The notes below the pieces were generated by a model, which was given only the letters and a program-made list of their open reading frames with translations, searched no databases and was not told the DNA's origin. This document shows positions 27,743 through 35,612 of a stretch of 64,000 nt of DNA, one piece after another. The stretch's first letter is position 1. Each line of letters opens with the position of its first letter. The DNA lies in the NCBI RefSeq assembly GCF_003387075.1, contig NZ_QUMQ01000001.1:3100001-3164000 (forward strand), read 5' to 3'. The DNA is from Asanoa ferruginea. GTDB taxonomy: Bacteria; Actinomycetota; Actinomycetes; Mycobacteriales; Micromonosporaceae. The position numbers and the translations under genes are program-made.

Positions 27743-29134
27743 ATGCGGCGACTCGATGACCCGGATCGATCGGCGGATGGCCTCGACTTCTTCATCAGTT
27801 ATGCACCGATCGACGAGCCATGGGCGACGTGGATCGCCTGGGAACTAGAGGTCGCCGGGTATCGCACCATGTTGCAGGCGTGGGACTTCGTTCCCGGGAG
27901 CAACTTTATCGACTTCATGGACCGCGGGGTCAGCCAGTCCGTCGCGGTCATCGCCGTGCTCACGACGACCTATGTGCGGTCGCGTTACGGGCGGATGGAG
28001 TGGCAGGCCGCACTGCGCCGGGCGCCGGATCATCCGGAGAGCAAGCTCATCACCGTACGGGTGGAGGATTTCCCGCTCGAAGGGCTGCTCGCCACGATCA
28101 CCTTTGTTGACCTGGTCGGGGTGGACGATCCGCTGGAGGCGCGCGACCGAATGCTGCGGCGGATCGCCGAGGCGATGAACGGGAGGGCGAAGCCGCCGGG
28201 CCAGCCGGCCTACCCGCCGGCTGGCCGGCGCAGGACGCCGTCGACCGATCTGCCGCCCTCTGTGGCCCTGCACCATCCACGACTGCGCGCCCACGCTGCC
28301 ACTGCCTATCCGCCGGCCCGACCCGAGCTCTACGAGCATCTCGACGAGGTGACCTTCCTGAACCTCCAGGGTCTGCGCTTCGGGCCCGACGGCTATGCCC
28401 TGGACGGGCGTTATCACCGCCGCGACCTCATGCGTGCGATGGAGATGGCGGTGCGGCAGCAGTTGGGTGCTGACACCGTGCACGGCGTGCTCGTGGGCGG
28501 GGACCTGACCGAAGCCGGCGGGATCCGCGAGTTCGACGAGGCGCTGAGTTTTATCGTCGGGCTGCGACAACTACTCCGGGTCGCGCCACACCGGGTGGCG
28601 GTCGTGCCGGGCAGCCACGACGTCACCCGAGCCGCGTGCCGCGCGTATTTCGCGAACTGCGAGGCCGACGAGATCGCGCCGGAGCCGCCGTACTGGCCGA
28701 AGTGGCGCCACTTCCGGCGCTTCTTCGCCGACCTCTACGACGGCGTAGAGGGGCTGACGTTCAACGAGACCCACCCTTGGACCCTCTACGAGATGCCTGA
28801 TCTTCGAGTGGCGGTGGCCGGCCTGAACTCCACGATCGCCCACAGCCATCGGGAGGCCGACCAGTTCGGCTGGATCGGGCGTACCCAGGCCGCCTGGTTC
28901 GGGCACCGCCTCGAAGAACTCGACGACGGCTGGCTTCGCTTCGGCCTGATCGGCCACCCGGTCACCGACCACGGCACCGGGTCACTGCGCGACGGCGATT
29001 CCTTCGAGTCGTTTGTGGCGCCCTGGCTAGACGTGCCGCCCATCCACCCGGCGGGCGTGGCAGCTTGCTTGCTCACGGTCGCCGCCATGAACAAGCCCGG
29101 CGAGCCCCGCTTCCGCCAACGCGACCTGCTTTAG
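27743..29134 (+). CDS. TIR-domain protein fused to a degenerate calcineurin-like phosphoesterase
   Basis: 463 residues. The TIR domain (about 14-140) starts DFFISYAPIDEPWATWIAWELE and keeps the expected catalytic glutamate in SRYGRMEWQAAL (Glu86), so NADase activity is plausible. A Pro-rich linker follows. Residues ~200-440 are homologous to the phosphoesterase-like domain of the NACHT protein. Shared words are GDL..G..RE(F/Y)D, VVPGS.DV, AYFA.C.ADE(I/V), PYW..W..F, W(T/S)LYE and VAGLNST. Again SDxH is lost (LNLQGLR, 206-212) and GNHD is GSHD (290-293), while D254 and H405 remain. ATG at 27743 lies 44 nt after the methyltransferase. CACACT six nt upstream could be a weak own promoter. Confidence 0.82.
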   Translation: MRRLDDPDRSADGLDFFISYAPIDEPWATWIAWELEVAGYRTMLQAWDFVPGSNFIDFMDRGVSQSVAVIAVLTTTYVRSRYGRMEWQAALRRAPDHPESKLITVRVEDFPLEGLLATITFVDLVGVDDPLEARDRMLRRIAEAMNGRAKPPGQPAYPPAGRRRTPSTDLPPSVALHHPRLRAHAATAYPPARPELYEHLDEVTFLNLQGLRFGPDGYALDGRYHRRDLMRAMEMAVRQQLGADTVHGVLVGGDLTEAGGIREFDEALSFIVGLRQLLRVAPHRVAVVPGSHDVTRAACRAYFANCEADEIAPEPPYWPKWRHFRRFFADLYDGVEGLTFNETHPWTLYEMPDLRVAVAGLNSTIAHSHREADQFGWIGRTQAAWFGHRLEELDDGWLRFGLIGHPVTDHGTGSLRDGDSFESFVAPWLDVPPIHPAGVAACLLTVAAMNKPGEPRFRQRDLL

Positions 29135-29170
29135 GCCGGGGCCTGCCGACCATCGCCGCCTGCGACGGGG

Positions 29171-29992
29171 CTAGATGCCCTTGGGGTGCCAGACGGTCTT
29201 GGTCTCCAGGAACGCCGTCATGCGGGTCAGGCCTGGGTCGTCGGACCAGTTGGCCGCCTTCGCCGGCGGGCGGATGACGCGCTTGAGGTTGCCGGCCGCC
29301 GCCTCTTCGAGGGAGGTGGCCAGCGCCGGGTCGGTGACGCCGGCCAGGTCGATGGCGTTGACGTCCATGTGTGCGGCCAGCCAGGGTGCCGTCTCGGCCG
29401 GGTCGCCGGTCAGGATGTTGACCACGCCGCCGGGCAGGTCAGACGTCGCCAGCACCTCGGCCAGGGTGACCGCCGCCAGTGGGGCGTCGCGGGCGGTCAG
29501 CACGACCGCCGTGTTGCCGGTGACGATGACCGGGGCGAGCACGCTGACCAGGCCCAGGAACGACGGCGGGGTGATGACCCCGACCACGCCGGTCGGCTCC
29601 GGCGACGACAGGTTGAAGTAGGGGCCGGCCACCGGGTTGGCGCCGCCGTAGACCTGGGTGATCTTGTCGGACCAGCCGGCGTACCAGACCCAGCGGTCGA
29701 TCGCGTCGTCGACCTCGGCCGCGGGCAGGCCCAGGCCGGTGAACTGGTCGCGGCGGCCTTCGAGCATCTCGGCGACCCGGTAGAGGATCTGGCCGCGGTT
29801 GTAGGCGGTCGCGCCGGACCAGCCCTTCACGGCCGCGCGGGCCGCGACCACCGCGTCGCGGACGTCTTTGCGGGAGGCCAGGGCCACGTTGGCATCCTGT
29901 GCGAGGTAGGAGCGGCCCGACTCGCTGCGCGGGAACTTGCCGCCGATGAACAGTTTGTAGGTCTTGCGGACCGACACGCGTGCGTCAGACAT
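29171..29992 (-). CDS. Truncated aldehyde-dehydrogenase-like protein lacking the catalytic domain
   Basis: 273 residues, about half the ALDH length. It aligns with the NAD-binding half (YKLFIGGKFPRSESGRSY, YAGWSDKITQVYG, PTGVVGVI, GGVVNILTGD) but ends before the catalytic Cys region. The usual PWNFP is replaced by TPPSFLG. The ATG at 29992 overlaps the stop of the full-length ALDH gene by 8 nt. The pair resembles a split ALDH16, in which a second ALDH domain has lost catalytic residues and helps assembly. That parallel is inference. Confidence 0.8.
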   Translation of the reverse strand: MSDARVSVRKTYKLFIGGKFPRSESGRSYLAQDANVALASRKDVRDAVVAARAAVKGWSGATAYNRGQILYRVAEMLEGRRDQFTGLGLPAAEVDDAIDRWVWYAGWSDKITQVYGGANPVAGPYFNLSSPEPTGVVGVITPPSFLGLVSVLAPVIVTGNTAVVLTARDAPLAAVTLAEVLATSDLPGGVVNILTGDPAETAPWLAAHMDVNAIDLAGVTDPALATSLEEAAAGNLKRVIRPPAKAANWSDDPGLTRMTAFLETKTVWHPKGI

Positions 29993-31415
29993 CGAGGTAT
30001 GCCTCCAGCCCGTGCCGGCCGCCCTCGCGGCCGTAGCCGGACTCCTTGTAGCCGCCGAACGGCGAGGTCGGGTCGAACTTGTTGAACGTGTTGGCCCACA
30101 CCACCCCGGCGCGCAGCCGGTCGGCCATCCACAGGATCCGCGAGCCCTTGTCGGTCCACACACCGGCCGACAGACCGTAGGGCGTGTTGTTGGCCTTCTC
30201 GACGGCCTCGGCCGGCGTGCGGAAGGTCAGCACCGACAGCACCGGGCCGAAGATCTCCTCGCGGGCGATGCGGTGGGCCTGTGTCACGCCGGTGAAGATG
30301 GTCGGCGCGAACCAGAAGCCGTGGTCGGGCAGGTCGCACGGCGGCGACCAGCGCTCGGCGCCCTCTTCGCCGCCGATGTCGGACAGCGTGCGGATGCGGT
30401 CGAGCTGTGCCGCCGAGTTGATCGCGCCGATGTCGGTGTTCTTGTCGAGCGGGTCGCCGACCCGCAGCCGCGCCATCCGCCGCTTGAGCGAGGCCAGCAC
30501 GGGCTCGTAGACCGACTCCTGGACCAGCAGCCGCGAGCCGGCGCAGCAGACGTGACCCTGGTTGAAGAAGATGCCGTTGACGATGCCCTCGACCGCCTGG
30601 TCGATCGGCGCGTCTTCGAAGACCACGTTGGCGGCCTTGCCGCCGAGCTCGAGCGTCACCTTCTTGCGCGAGCCGGCGACCGAGCGGGCGATCGCCTTGC
30701 CGACCTCGGTCGAGCCGGTGAACGCGATCTTGTCGACGCCGGCGTGCTCGACCAGCGACCGGCCGGTCTCGCCGGCGCCGGTCACGATGTTGACCACGCC
30801 GGGCGGGAGGTCGGCCTGCTGGCAGATCTCGGCGAACAGCAGCGCGGTCAGCGGGGTGGTCTCGGCCGGCTTGAGCACCACCGTGTTGCCCGCCGCGAGC
30901 GCCGGCGCGATCTTCCACGACAGCATCAGCAGCGGGAAGTTCCACGGGATGACCTGGGCGGCGACGCCGAGGGCGCGCGGCGAGGGGCCGAAGCCGGCGT
31001 GGTCGAGCTTGTCGGCCCAGCCCGCGTAGTAGAAGAAGTGCGCGGCGACCAGCGGGATGTCGACGTCGCGGGACTCGCGGATCGGCTTGCCGTTGTCGAG
31101 CGACTCCAGCACCGCGATCTCCCGGCCGCGCTCCTGGATGATCCGCGCGATCCGGTAGAGGTATTTGGCCCGGTCGCGACCGGGCATCTTCGACCAGACC
31201 TTGTCGTAGGCCTTGCGGGCCGCGGCGACCGCTCGGTCGACGTCGGCCTGGCCGGCCTCGGAGATCTCGGCGAGCACCTCTTCGGAGGCTGGGTTGATCG
31301 TCTTGAACGACGTGCCGTCGGCGGGGTCGACGAACTTTCCGTCGATGAACAGCCCGTAGGAGGGCTTGATGTCGACGACCGCGCGGGACTCGGGGGCGGG
31401 TGCGTATTCGAACAT
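29985..31415 (-). CDS. Aldehyde dehydrogenase (NAD(P)+-dependent)
   Basis: 476 residues with a full ALDH fold: VIPWNFPLLMLSWK, substrate-side Glu in TLELGGKAAN, catalytic Cys in FFNQGHVCCAGSRL, and C-terminal EEIFGPVLSV and SPFGGYKESGYGRE. It lies 2 nt after deoC and overlaps the truncated ALDH gene, so deoC-ALDH-short ALDH look like one operon. DeoC releases acetaldehyde from deoxyribose-5-phosphate, so this enzyme may oxidise it to acetate. Substrate assignment is from context. Confidence 0.93.
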   Translation of the reverse strand: MFEYAPAPESRAVVDIKPSYGLFIDGKFVDPADGTSFKTINPASEEVLAEISEAGQADVDRAVAAARKAYDKVWSKMPGRDRAKYLYRIARIIQERGREIAVLESLDNGKPIRESRDVDIPLVAAHFFYYAGWADKLDHAGFGPSPRALGVAAQVIPWNFPLLMLSWKIAPALAAGNTVVLKPAETTPLTALLFAEICQQADLPPGVVNIVTGAGETGRSLVEHAGVDKIAFTGSTEVGKAIARSVAGSRKKVTLELGGKAANVVFEDAPIDQAVEGIVNGIFFNQGHVCCAGSRLLVQESVYEPVLASLKRRMARLRVGDPLDKNTDIGAINSAAQLDRIRTLSDIGGEEGAERWSPPCDLPDHGFWFAPTIFTGVTQAHRIAREEIFGPVLSVLTFRTPAEAVEKANNTPYGLSAGVWTDKGSRILWMADRLRAGVVWANTFNKFDPTSPFGGYKESGYGREGGRHGLEAYLDV

Positions 31416-31417
31416 CG

Positions 31418-32368
31418 TCAGTCCAGCGTGAAGTAGTCGGGACCGGCGTATACGCCGGTCGTGAGCTTGGTGCGCTGCATGAGCAGGTCGTTGAGCAGAG
31501 TCGAGGCGCCGAACCGGAACCAGTCGGGGTCGAGCCAGGCGTCGCCGGCCGTCTCGTTGACCAGCACCAGGTATTTGATCGCGTCTTTGGTGGTGCGGAT
31601 GCCGCCGGCCGGCTTGACGCCGACCTGGCGCCCGGTCAGGTCGCGGAAGTCGCGCACCGCCTCGAGCATCACCAGCGTCACCGGCAGGGTCGCCGCGACC
31701 GGCACCTTGCCGGTGGAGGTCTTGATGAAGTCGCCGCCCGCGAGCATGCCGATCCAGGAGGCGCGGCGGACGTTGTCGTAGGTCGACAGCTCGCCGGTCT
31801 CCAGGATGACCTTGAGGTGGGCGGTGCCGCAGGCCTGCTTGACCGCGGCGATCTCCTCGTAGACCTCGAGGTAGCGGCCGGAGAGGAAGGCGCCCCGGTT
31901 GATCACCATGTCGATCTCGTCGGCGCCGGCCGCGACGGCGGCCCGGGTGTCGGCGAGCTTGACCTCGAGCGGCGCCTGCCCGGAGGGGAACGCGGTGGCG
32001 ACGCTCGCCGTGTGGATGCCGGAGCCGGCCAGCGCCTCGACGGCGGTCGGGACCATCGCCGGATAGACGCAGATCGCGGCCACCGGCGGGCAGGTCGGGT
32101 CGGCCGGGTCGGGCCGCCGGGCCTTCGCACAGAGCGCGCGGACCTTGCCGGGGGTGTCGGCGCCTTCCAGCGTGGTCAGGTCGACCATCCGGATCGCCAG
32201 GTCGATCGCCCAGGCCTTGGCCGTTGTTTTGATCGACCGGGTGCCGAGCATCGCGGCGCGCTGTTCGGCGCCAACCTGGTCGACCCCGGGCAGACCATGC
32301 AGAAATACCCGAAGGGCCGCGTCGGAGCTTGTGACTGAAGACAGGTCCAACGCCGTCGTCGCTGTCAT
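31418..32368 (-). CDS. deoC: Deoxyribose-phosphate aldolase
   Basis: 316 residues. DeoC motifs include AAICVYPAMVPTAVEAL, EIDMVINRGAFLSG, LKVILETGEL, DFIKTSTGK (Schiff-base Lys region) and GVKPAGGIRT. It cleaves 2-deoxyribose-5-phosphate to acetaldehyde and glyceraldehyde-3-phosphate in nucleoside salvage. The ATG at 32368 is 7 nt after a -10-like TACACT (minus strand), so the mRNA is probably leaderless. It is divergent from upp, sharing a 46-nt promoter region. Confidence 0.95.
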   Translation of the reverse strand: MTATTALDLSSVTSSDAALRVFLHGLPGVDQVGAEQRAAMLGTRSIKTTAKAWAIDLAIRMVDLTTLEGADTPGKVRALCAKARRPDPADPTCPPVAAICVYPAMVPTAVEALAGSGIHTASVATAFPSGQAPLEVKLADTRAAVAAGADEIDMVINRGAFLSGRYLEVYEEIAAVKQACGTAHLKVILETGELSTYDNVRRASWIGMLAGGDFIKTSTGKVPVAATLPVTLVMLEAVRDFRDLTGRQVGVKPAGGIRTTKDAIKYLVLVNETAGDAWLDPDWFRFGASTLLNDLLMQRTKLTTGVYAGPDYFTLD

Positions 32369-32414
32369 GCGGACGAGTGTACGGGTGTCGCAACTACCGG
32401 TACCTTGACCAACC

Positions 32415-33047
32415 GTGGACGTAGAAGTGGTCAACCACCCGCTTGCCCAGTCGCGCCTGACCGCGATGCGGGAAGCGGGCACCGAGCCCGGGAGCTTCCG
32501 GGCAGCACTGCACGAACTCACCACCATGCTGGTGTACGAGGCCGCGCGCGCATTCCCGATCGAGCGTTATCCGATCGAGACCCCGGTGGCTCCGACGGAG
32601 GGCACCCGGCTGGCCAACCCGCCGCTGCTCGTGCCGGTCCTGCGGGCCGGGCTGGGCATGGCCGACGCCACCCTGGCCCTGCTGCCCGAGTCGTCGATGG
32701 GCTTCGTCGGCCTGGCCCGCGACGAGGAGACCTTCGAGCCCCGGGCCTACCTCGAGTCGCTGCCCGCCGACCTGGCCGGCATCCCGGTGCTGGTGCTCGA
32801 CCCGATGCTGGCCACCGGCGGGTCGCTGGAGCACTGCTGCCGGCTGCTCGCCGACCGTGGCTGCACCGACATCACGGTGATCTGTGTGCTGGCCGCACCC
32901 GAGGGCATCGCCCGGCTGGAGCGCTCCGGGCTGCCGCTGCGGCTGGTGACCGCGTCGATCGACCAGGAGCTCAACGAGAAGATGTATATCGTTCCCGGCC
33001 TCGGCGACGCCGGCGACCGCCAGTTCGGCGGAATGCCCCGTTTTTGA
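32415..33047 (+). CDS. upp: Uracil phosphoribosyltransferase
   Basis: 210 residues. PRPP-binding motif [13 protein letters not shown] and the C-terminal uracil-binding segment [14 protein letters not shown] identify Upp, which makes UMP from uracil and PRPP. The GTG start is 8 nt after TACCTT, consistent with a leaderless message. It is divergent from deoC, linking base and deoxynucleoside salvage. Confidence 0.96.
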   Translation: MDVEVVNHPLAQSRLTAMREAGTEPGSFRAALHELTTMLVYEAARAFPIERYPIETPVAPTEGTRLANPPLLVPVLRAGLGMADATLALLPESSMGFVGLARDEETFEPRAYLESLPADLAGIPVLVLDPMLATGGSLEHCCRLLADRGCTDITVICVLAAPEGIARLERSGLPLRLVTASIDQELNEKMYIVPGLGDAGDRQFGGMPRF

Positions 33048-33102
33048 CGCATGGGCGACCGGTGAGTGCGACGCGGGCGCGAAGCGGCTACCGTTCCGCG
33101 AC

Positions 33103-33792
33103 ATGACCAGTGTTCCGATCGCCGAGGAGCTCCTGCTGCTCGTCTACGACAACGAGTCCGGGAAAGCGACCGGTTCGCGCATCGGGCTCGACCTTGGCAT
33201 GGCCGCCGCAGTGCTGGTCGAGCTGGCGCTCGCCGGGCGGATCGCCTATGCCGACGGCAACATCGTCGTAGCCGACGCGACACCCACCGGCGTCCCGGTG
33301 GCCGACGAGGTGCTCGCCAAGATCGAGGCAAACGTGCCGCACACCCCGGCCGCCTGGGTCCAGCGCCTGCGCCACCGGCTCCGCGAACGCGTCCTGTCCG
33401 ACCTGATCAGCCGGGGCGTGATCCGCGACGTCGACGACGTCGAGCAGGAGTTCATCCACGTGCACCGCTACCCGTCGGTCGACGCCTCGGTGGAAAACGA
33501 GACCCGGGCCCGGCTGGCCGCCGCCCTGGCCGGCGAGGGCGCGCCCGACGAGCGCACCGCCGCCCTCGCCACCCTGATCGTCGCCGCCCGGATGGAGGCC
33601 GCTCTCGGCCTGTCCGGCGAAGACGCGGCCACCGCGCACCAGAAGCTGGAGCGCATCGCCAGCGGCGCCGGCTTCTCCGGCGGTGTCGACCTGGAGCAGT
33701 CGACGGTCCGTCCGTCGGTGGCGCTGGTCGTCATCGCGCTGGGCAAGGCGATCCAGACCGCCCTCGGCACGCCCCGCCCGGTCACCCACTAA
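33103..33792 (+). CDS. GPP34 (GOLPH3-like) family protein
   Basis: 229 residues with the all-helical GOLPH3/GPP34 fold. The start IAEELLLLVYDNESGKATGS and repeated AAAVLVELALAGRI are typical, followed by VLAKIEANVPHTPAAWVQRL. Actinobacterial homologues are abundant and their function is unknown; phosphoinositide binding is known only for eukaryotic GOLPH3. ATG at 33103 lies 8 nt after TACCGT, so it is probably leaderless. Confidence 0.88.
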   Translation: MTSVPIAEELLLLVYDNESGKATGSRIGLDLGMAAAVLVELALAGRIAYADGNIVVADATPTGVPVADEVLAKIEANVPHTPAAWVQRLRHRLRERVLSDLISRGVIRDVDDVEQEFIHVHRYPSVDASVENETRARLAAALAGEGAPDERTAALATLIVAARMEAALGLSGEDAATAHQKLERIASGAGFSGGVDLEQSTVRPSVALVVIALGKAIQTALGTPRPVTH

Positions 33793-33831
33793 CCAGCGCA
33801 GACCGCGACCACGCGATTACGCTGTGGAATC

Positions 33832-35607
33832 GTGGCCTCCGCCGTTGGTGATCCGCTGTCGCCGCGGCCGCCCGGCGGGGTGGCGCCGGCGGTCACGGTC
33901 GCCATCGCGGTGCTCTACCTGGGCGCCGCCTTCGCGGTGACCGGGCCGCTCTGGGTGCACCTCGGCACGGCCACGCCGGCGGTCAACCCACAGGACCACG
34001 TGTTCTTCCAGTGGGTGCTGGCCAACGGCGCGCAGGTGGCCGAGCACGGGATCTACCCCTTCACCACCCGTGCGCTCAACGCGCCCGACGGCGTCAACCT
34101 GATGGCCAACACGTCGATCCTCGGGCTGGCCATCCCAGCCTCCTGGATCACGCTGCTCTGGGGTCCCCAGACCGCGTTCGCGGTGTGGCTGGTCATCGGC
34201 CTGGCCGGCACCGCCTTCGGCTGGTTCTGGGTGTTCTCCCGGCACCTGGTCGACAACGGCCTGGTCGCGTTCGCCGCGGGCGCCCTCTGCGGCTTCGCGC
34301 CGGGTCTGGTCAGCCACGCACAGGGCCACGTCAACTGGACAGCCCAGTTCGTCGTGCCGTGGATCGTCGTCGCGATCATCCGGCTCAGTTGGCCCGGCCA
34401 CGCCATCCGCCGGGGCATCTGGCTCGGCCTACTGGTCACCTACCAGGCCTTCGTCAACGAAGAGGTGCTGCTCTACACCGCGCTGGGCCTCTTCGTGTTC
34501 GTCGTCTGCTACACGCTGATCCGCCCCCGCGCGGTCAAGGACCGGATCCCGCGCTTCCTCGGCGGCCTGGCCGTCGCGGTCGCGGTCGTCGTCGCCCTGC
34601 TCAGCTATCCGCTCTGGGTGCAGTTCTACGGGCCGCAGAGCTATCACGGTGTGCCCACCGCCGTGAAGGACGTCAGCACCGACCTGGCCGCCTATCCGGC
34701 GTTCCCGCGACTGTCGATCGCCGGCAGCACCGCCACCGCCGAGCGCCTCGCGCAGGGCCCGGTCGAAGAGAACGCCTTCTTCGGCTGGCCGTTGCTGATC
34801 GTCTGCCTGATCGCGGTCGTCCTCACCTGGCGCCGCAAGGTCACCTGGGCACTGCTGATCACCGGGTTCGTCTTCGTGGCCCTGTCGCTCGGCCCGCACA
34901 TCATGATCAACCAAGACGACACGGGCGTCGACGGCCCGTGGCGCTGGCTCGAGTCGGTGCCGATCTTCAACTCGGTCGTGCCGACCCGACTCTCGCTGAT
35001 CGTCGTGCCGATCGCGGCCGCGCTGCTCGCCCTCGGGGCCGATCGCGCCATCCAGCTAGCCCGCGGCCGCCGTTTTCCGGTCGCGGTCGCCATCCGCGTG
35101 CTGACCGCCGCCGCGGTGCTGGGCGCGCTGGTCCCGCTGGTGCCCCGACAGCTACCGACAGCCCAGGTGCCGGCGCCGCCGCCGTTCGTCACCGCCGGCA
35201 TCTGGCGCGACTACGCGCGGCCCGGCCAGTCGCTGGTCTTCGTGCCGGTCACCGACAACATCCACCTCGCCGGGATGCGCTGGGGCGCGCGGGCCCAGAT
35301 CGGCTTCGCGATCGCCGGCGGCTACTTCCTCGGCCCCGACGGCGACGAGGACAACCGCGCCATCTTCAACGCGCCGGTCAGGTTCACCACCGCCCTGTTC
35401 GACGAGACCAGCCGCACCGGCGACCTGCCGCCGGTGAACGACGAGACCCGCGCCAAGTTCGAGGCCGACCTGAGTTTCTGGCGTGCCTCGGCGCTGGTGC
35501 TGCCGCAGACCGAGGTCAACGCCGGCCAGCTCCGACTGTTGGTGGTCGAGCTGACCGGCGACCTACCCGACGACATCGGCGGCGCCTGGGTTTGGCGGGT
35601 GTCCTGA
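33832..35607 (+). CDS. Multi-pass membrane protein, glycosyltransferase-C-like
   Basis: 591 residues with about 10-11 membrane helices. An acidic/aromatic first outside loop (NPQDHVFFQWVLANGAQVAEHG) and a C-terminal soluble region of ~130 residues are typical of GT-C-type polyprenyl-phosphate-sugar transferases. The donor and acceptor are unknown. GTG at 33832 lies 8 nt after TACGCT, so it is probably leaderless. It ends 5 nt before the convergent phosphosugar mutase. Confidence 0.65.
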   Translation: MASAVGDPLSPRPPGGVAPAVTVAIAVLYLGAAFAVTGPLWVHLGTATPAVNPQDHVFFQWVLANGAQVAEHGIYPFTTRALNAPDGVNLMANTSILGLAIPASWITLLWGPQTAFAVWLVIGLAGTAFGWFWVFSRHLVDNGLVAFAAGALCGFAPGLVSHAQGHVNWTAQFVVPWIVVAIIRLSWPGHAIRRGIWLGLLVTYQAFVNEEVLLYTALGLFVFVVCYTLIRPRAVKDRIPRFLGGLAVAVAVVVALLSYPLWVQFYGPQSYHGVPTAVKDVSTDLAAYPAFPRLSIAGSTATAERLAQGPVEENAFFGWPLLIVCLIAVVLTWRRKVTWALLITGFVFVALSLGPHIMINQDDTGVDGPWRWLESVPIFNSVVPTRLSLIVVPIAAALLALGADRAIQLARGRRFPVAVAIRVLTAAAVLGALVPLVPRQLPTAQVPAPPPFVTAGIWRDYARPGQSLVFVPVTDNIHLAGMRWGARAQIGFAIAGGYFLGPDGDEDNRAIFNAPVRFTTALFDETSRTGDLPPVNDETRAKFEADLSFWRASALVLPQTEVNAGQLRLLVVELTGDLPDDIGGAWVWRVS

Positions 35608-35612
35608 CCGAC

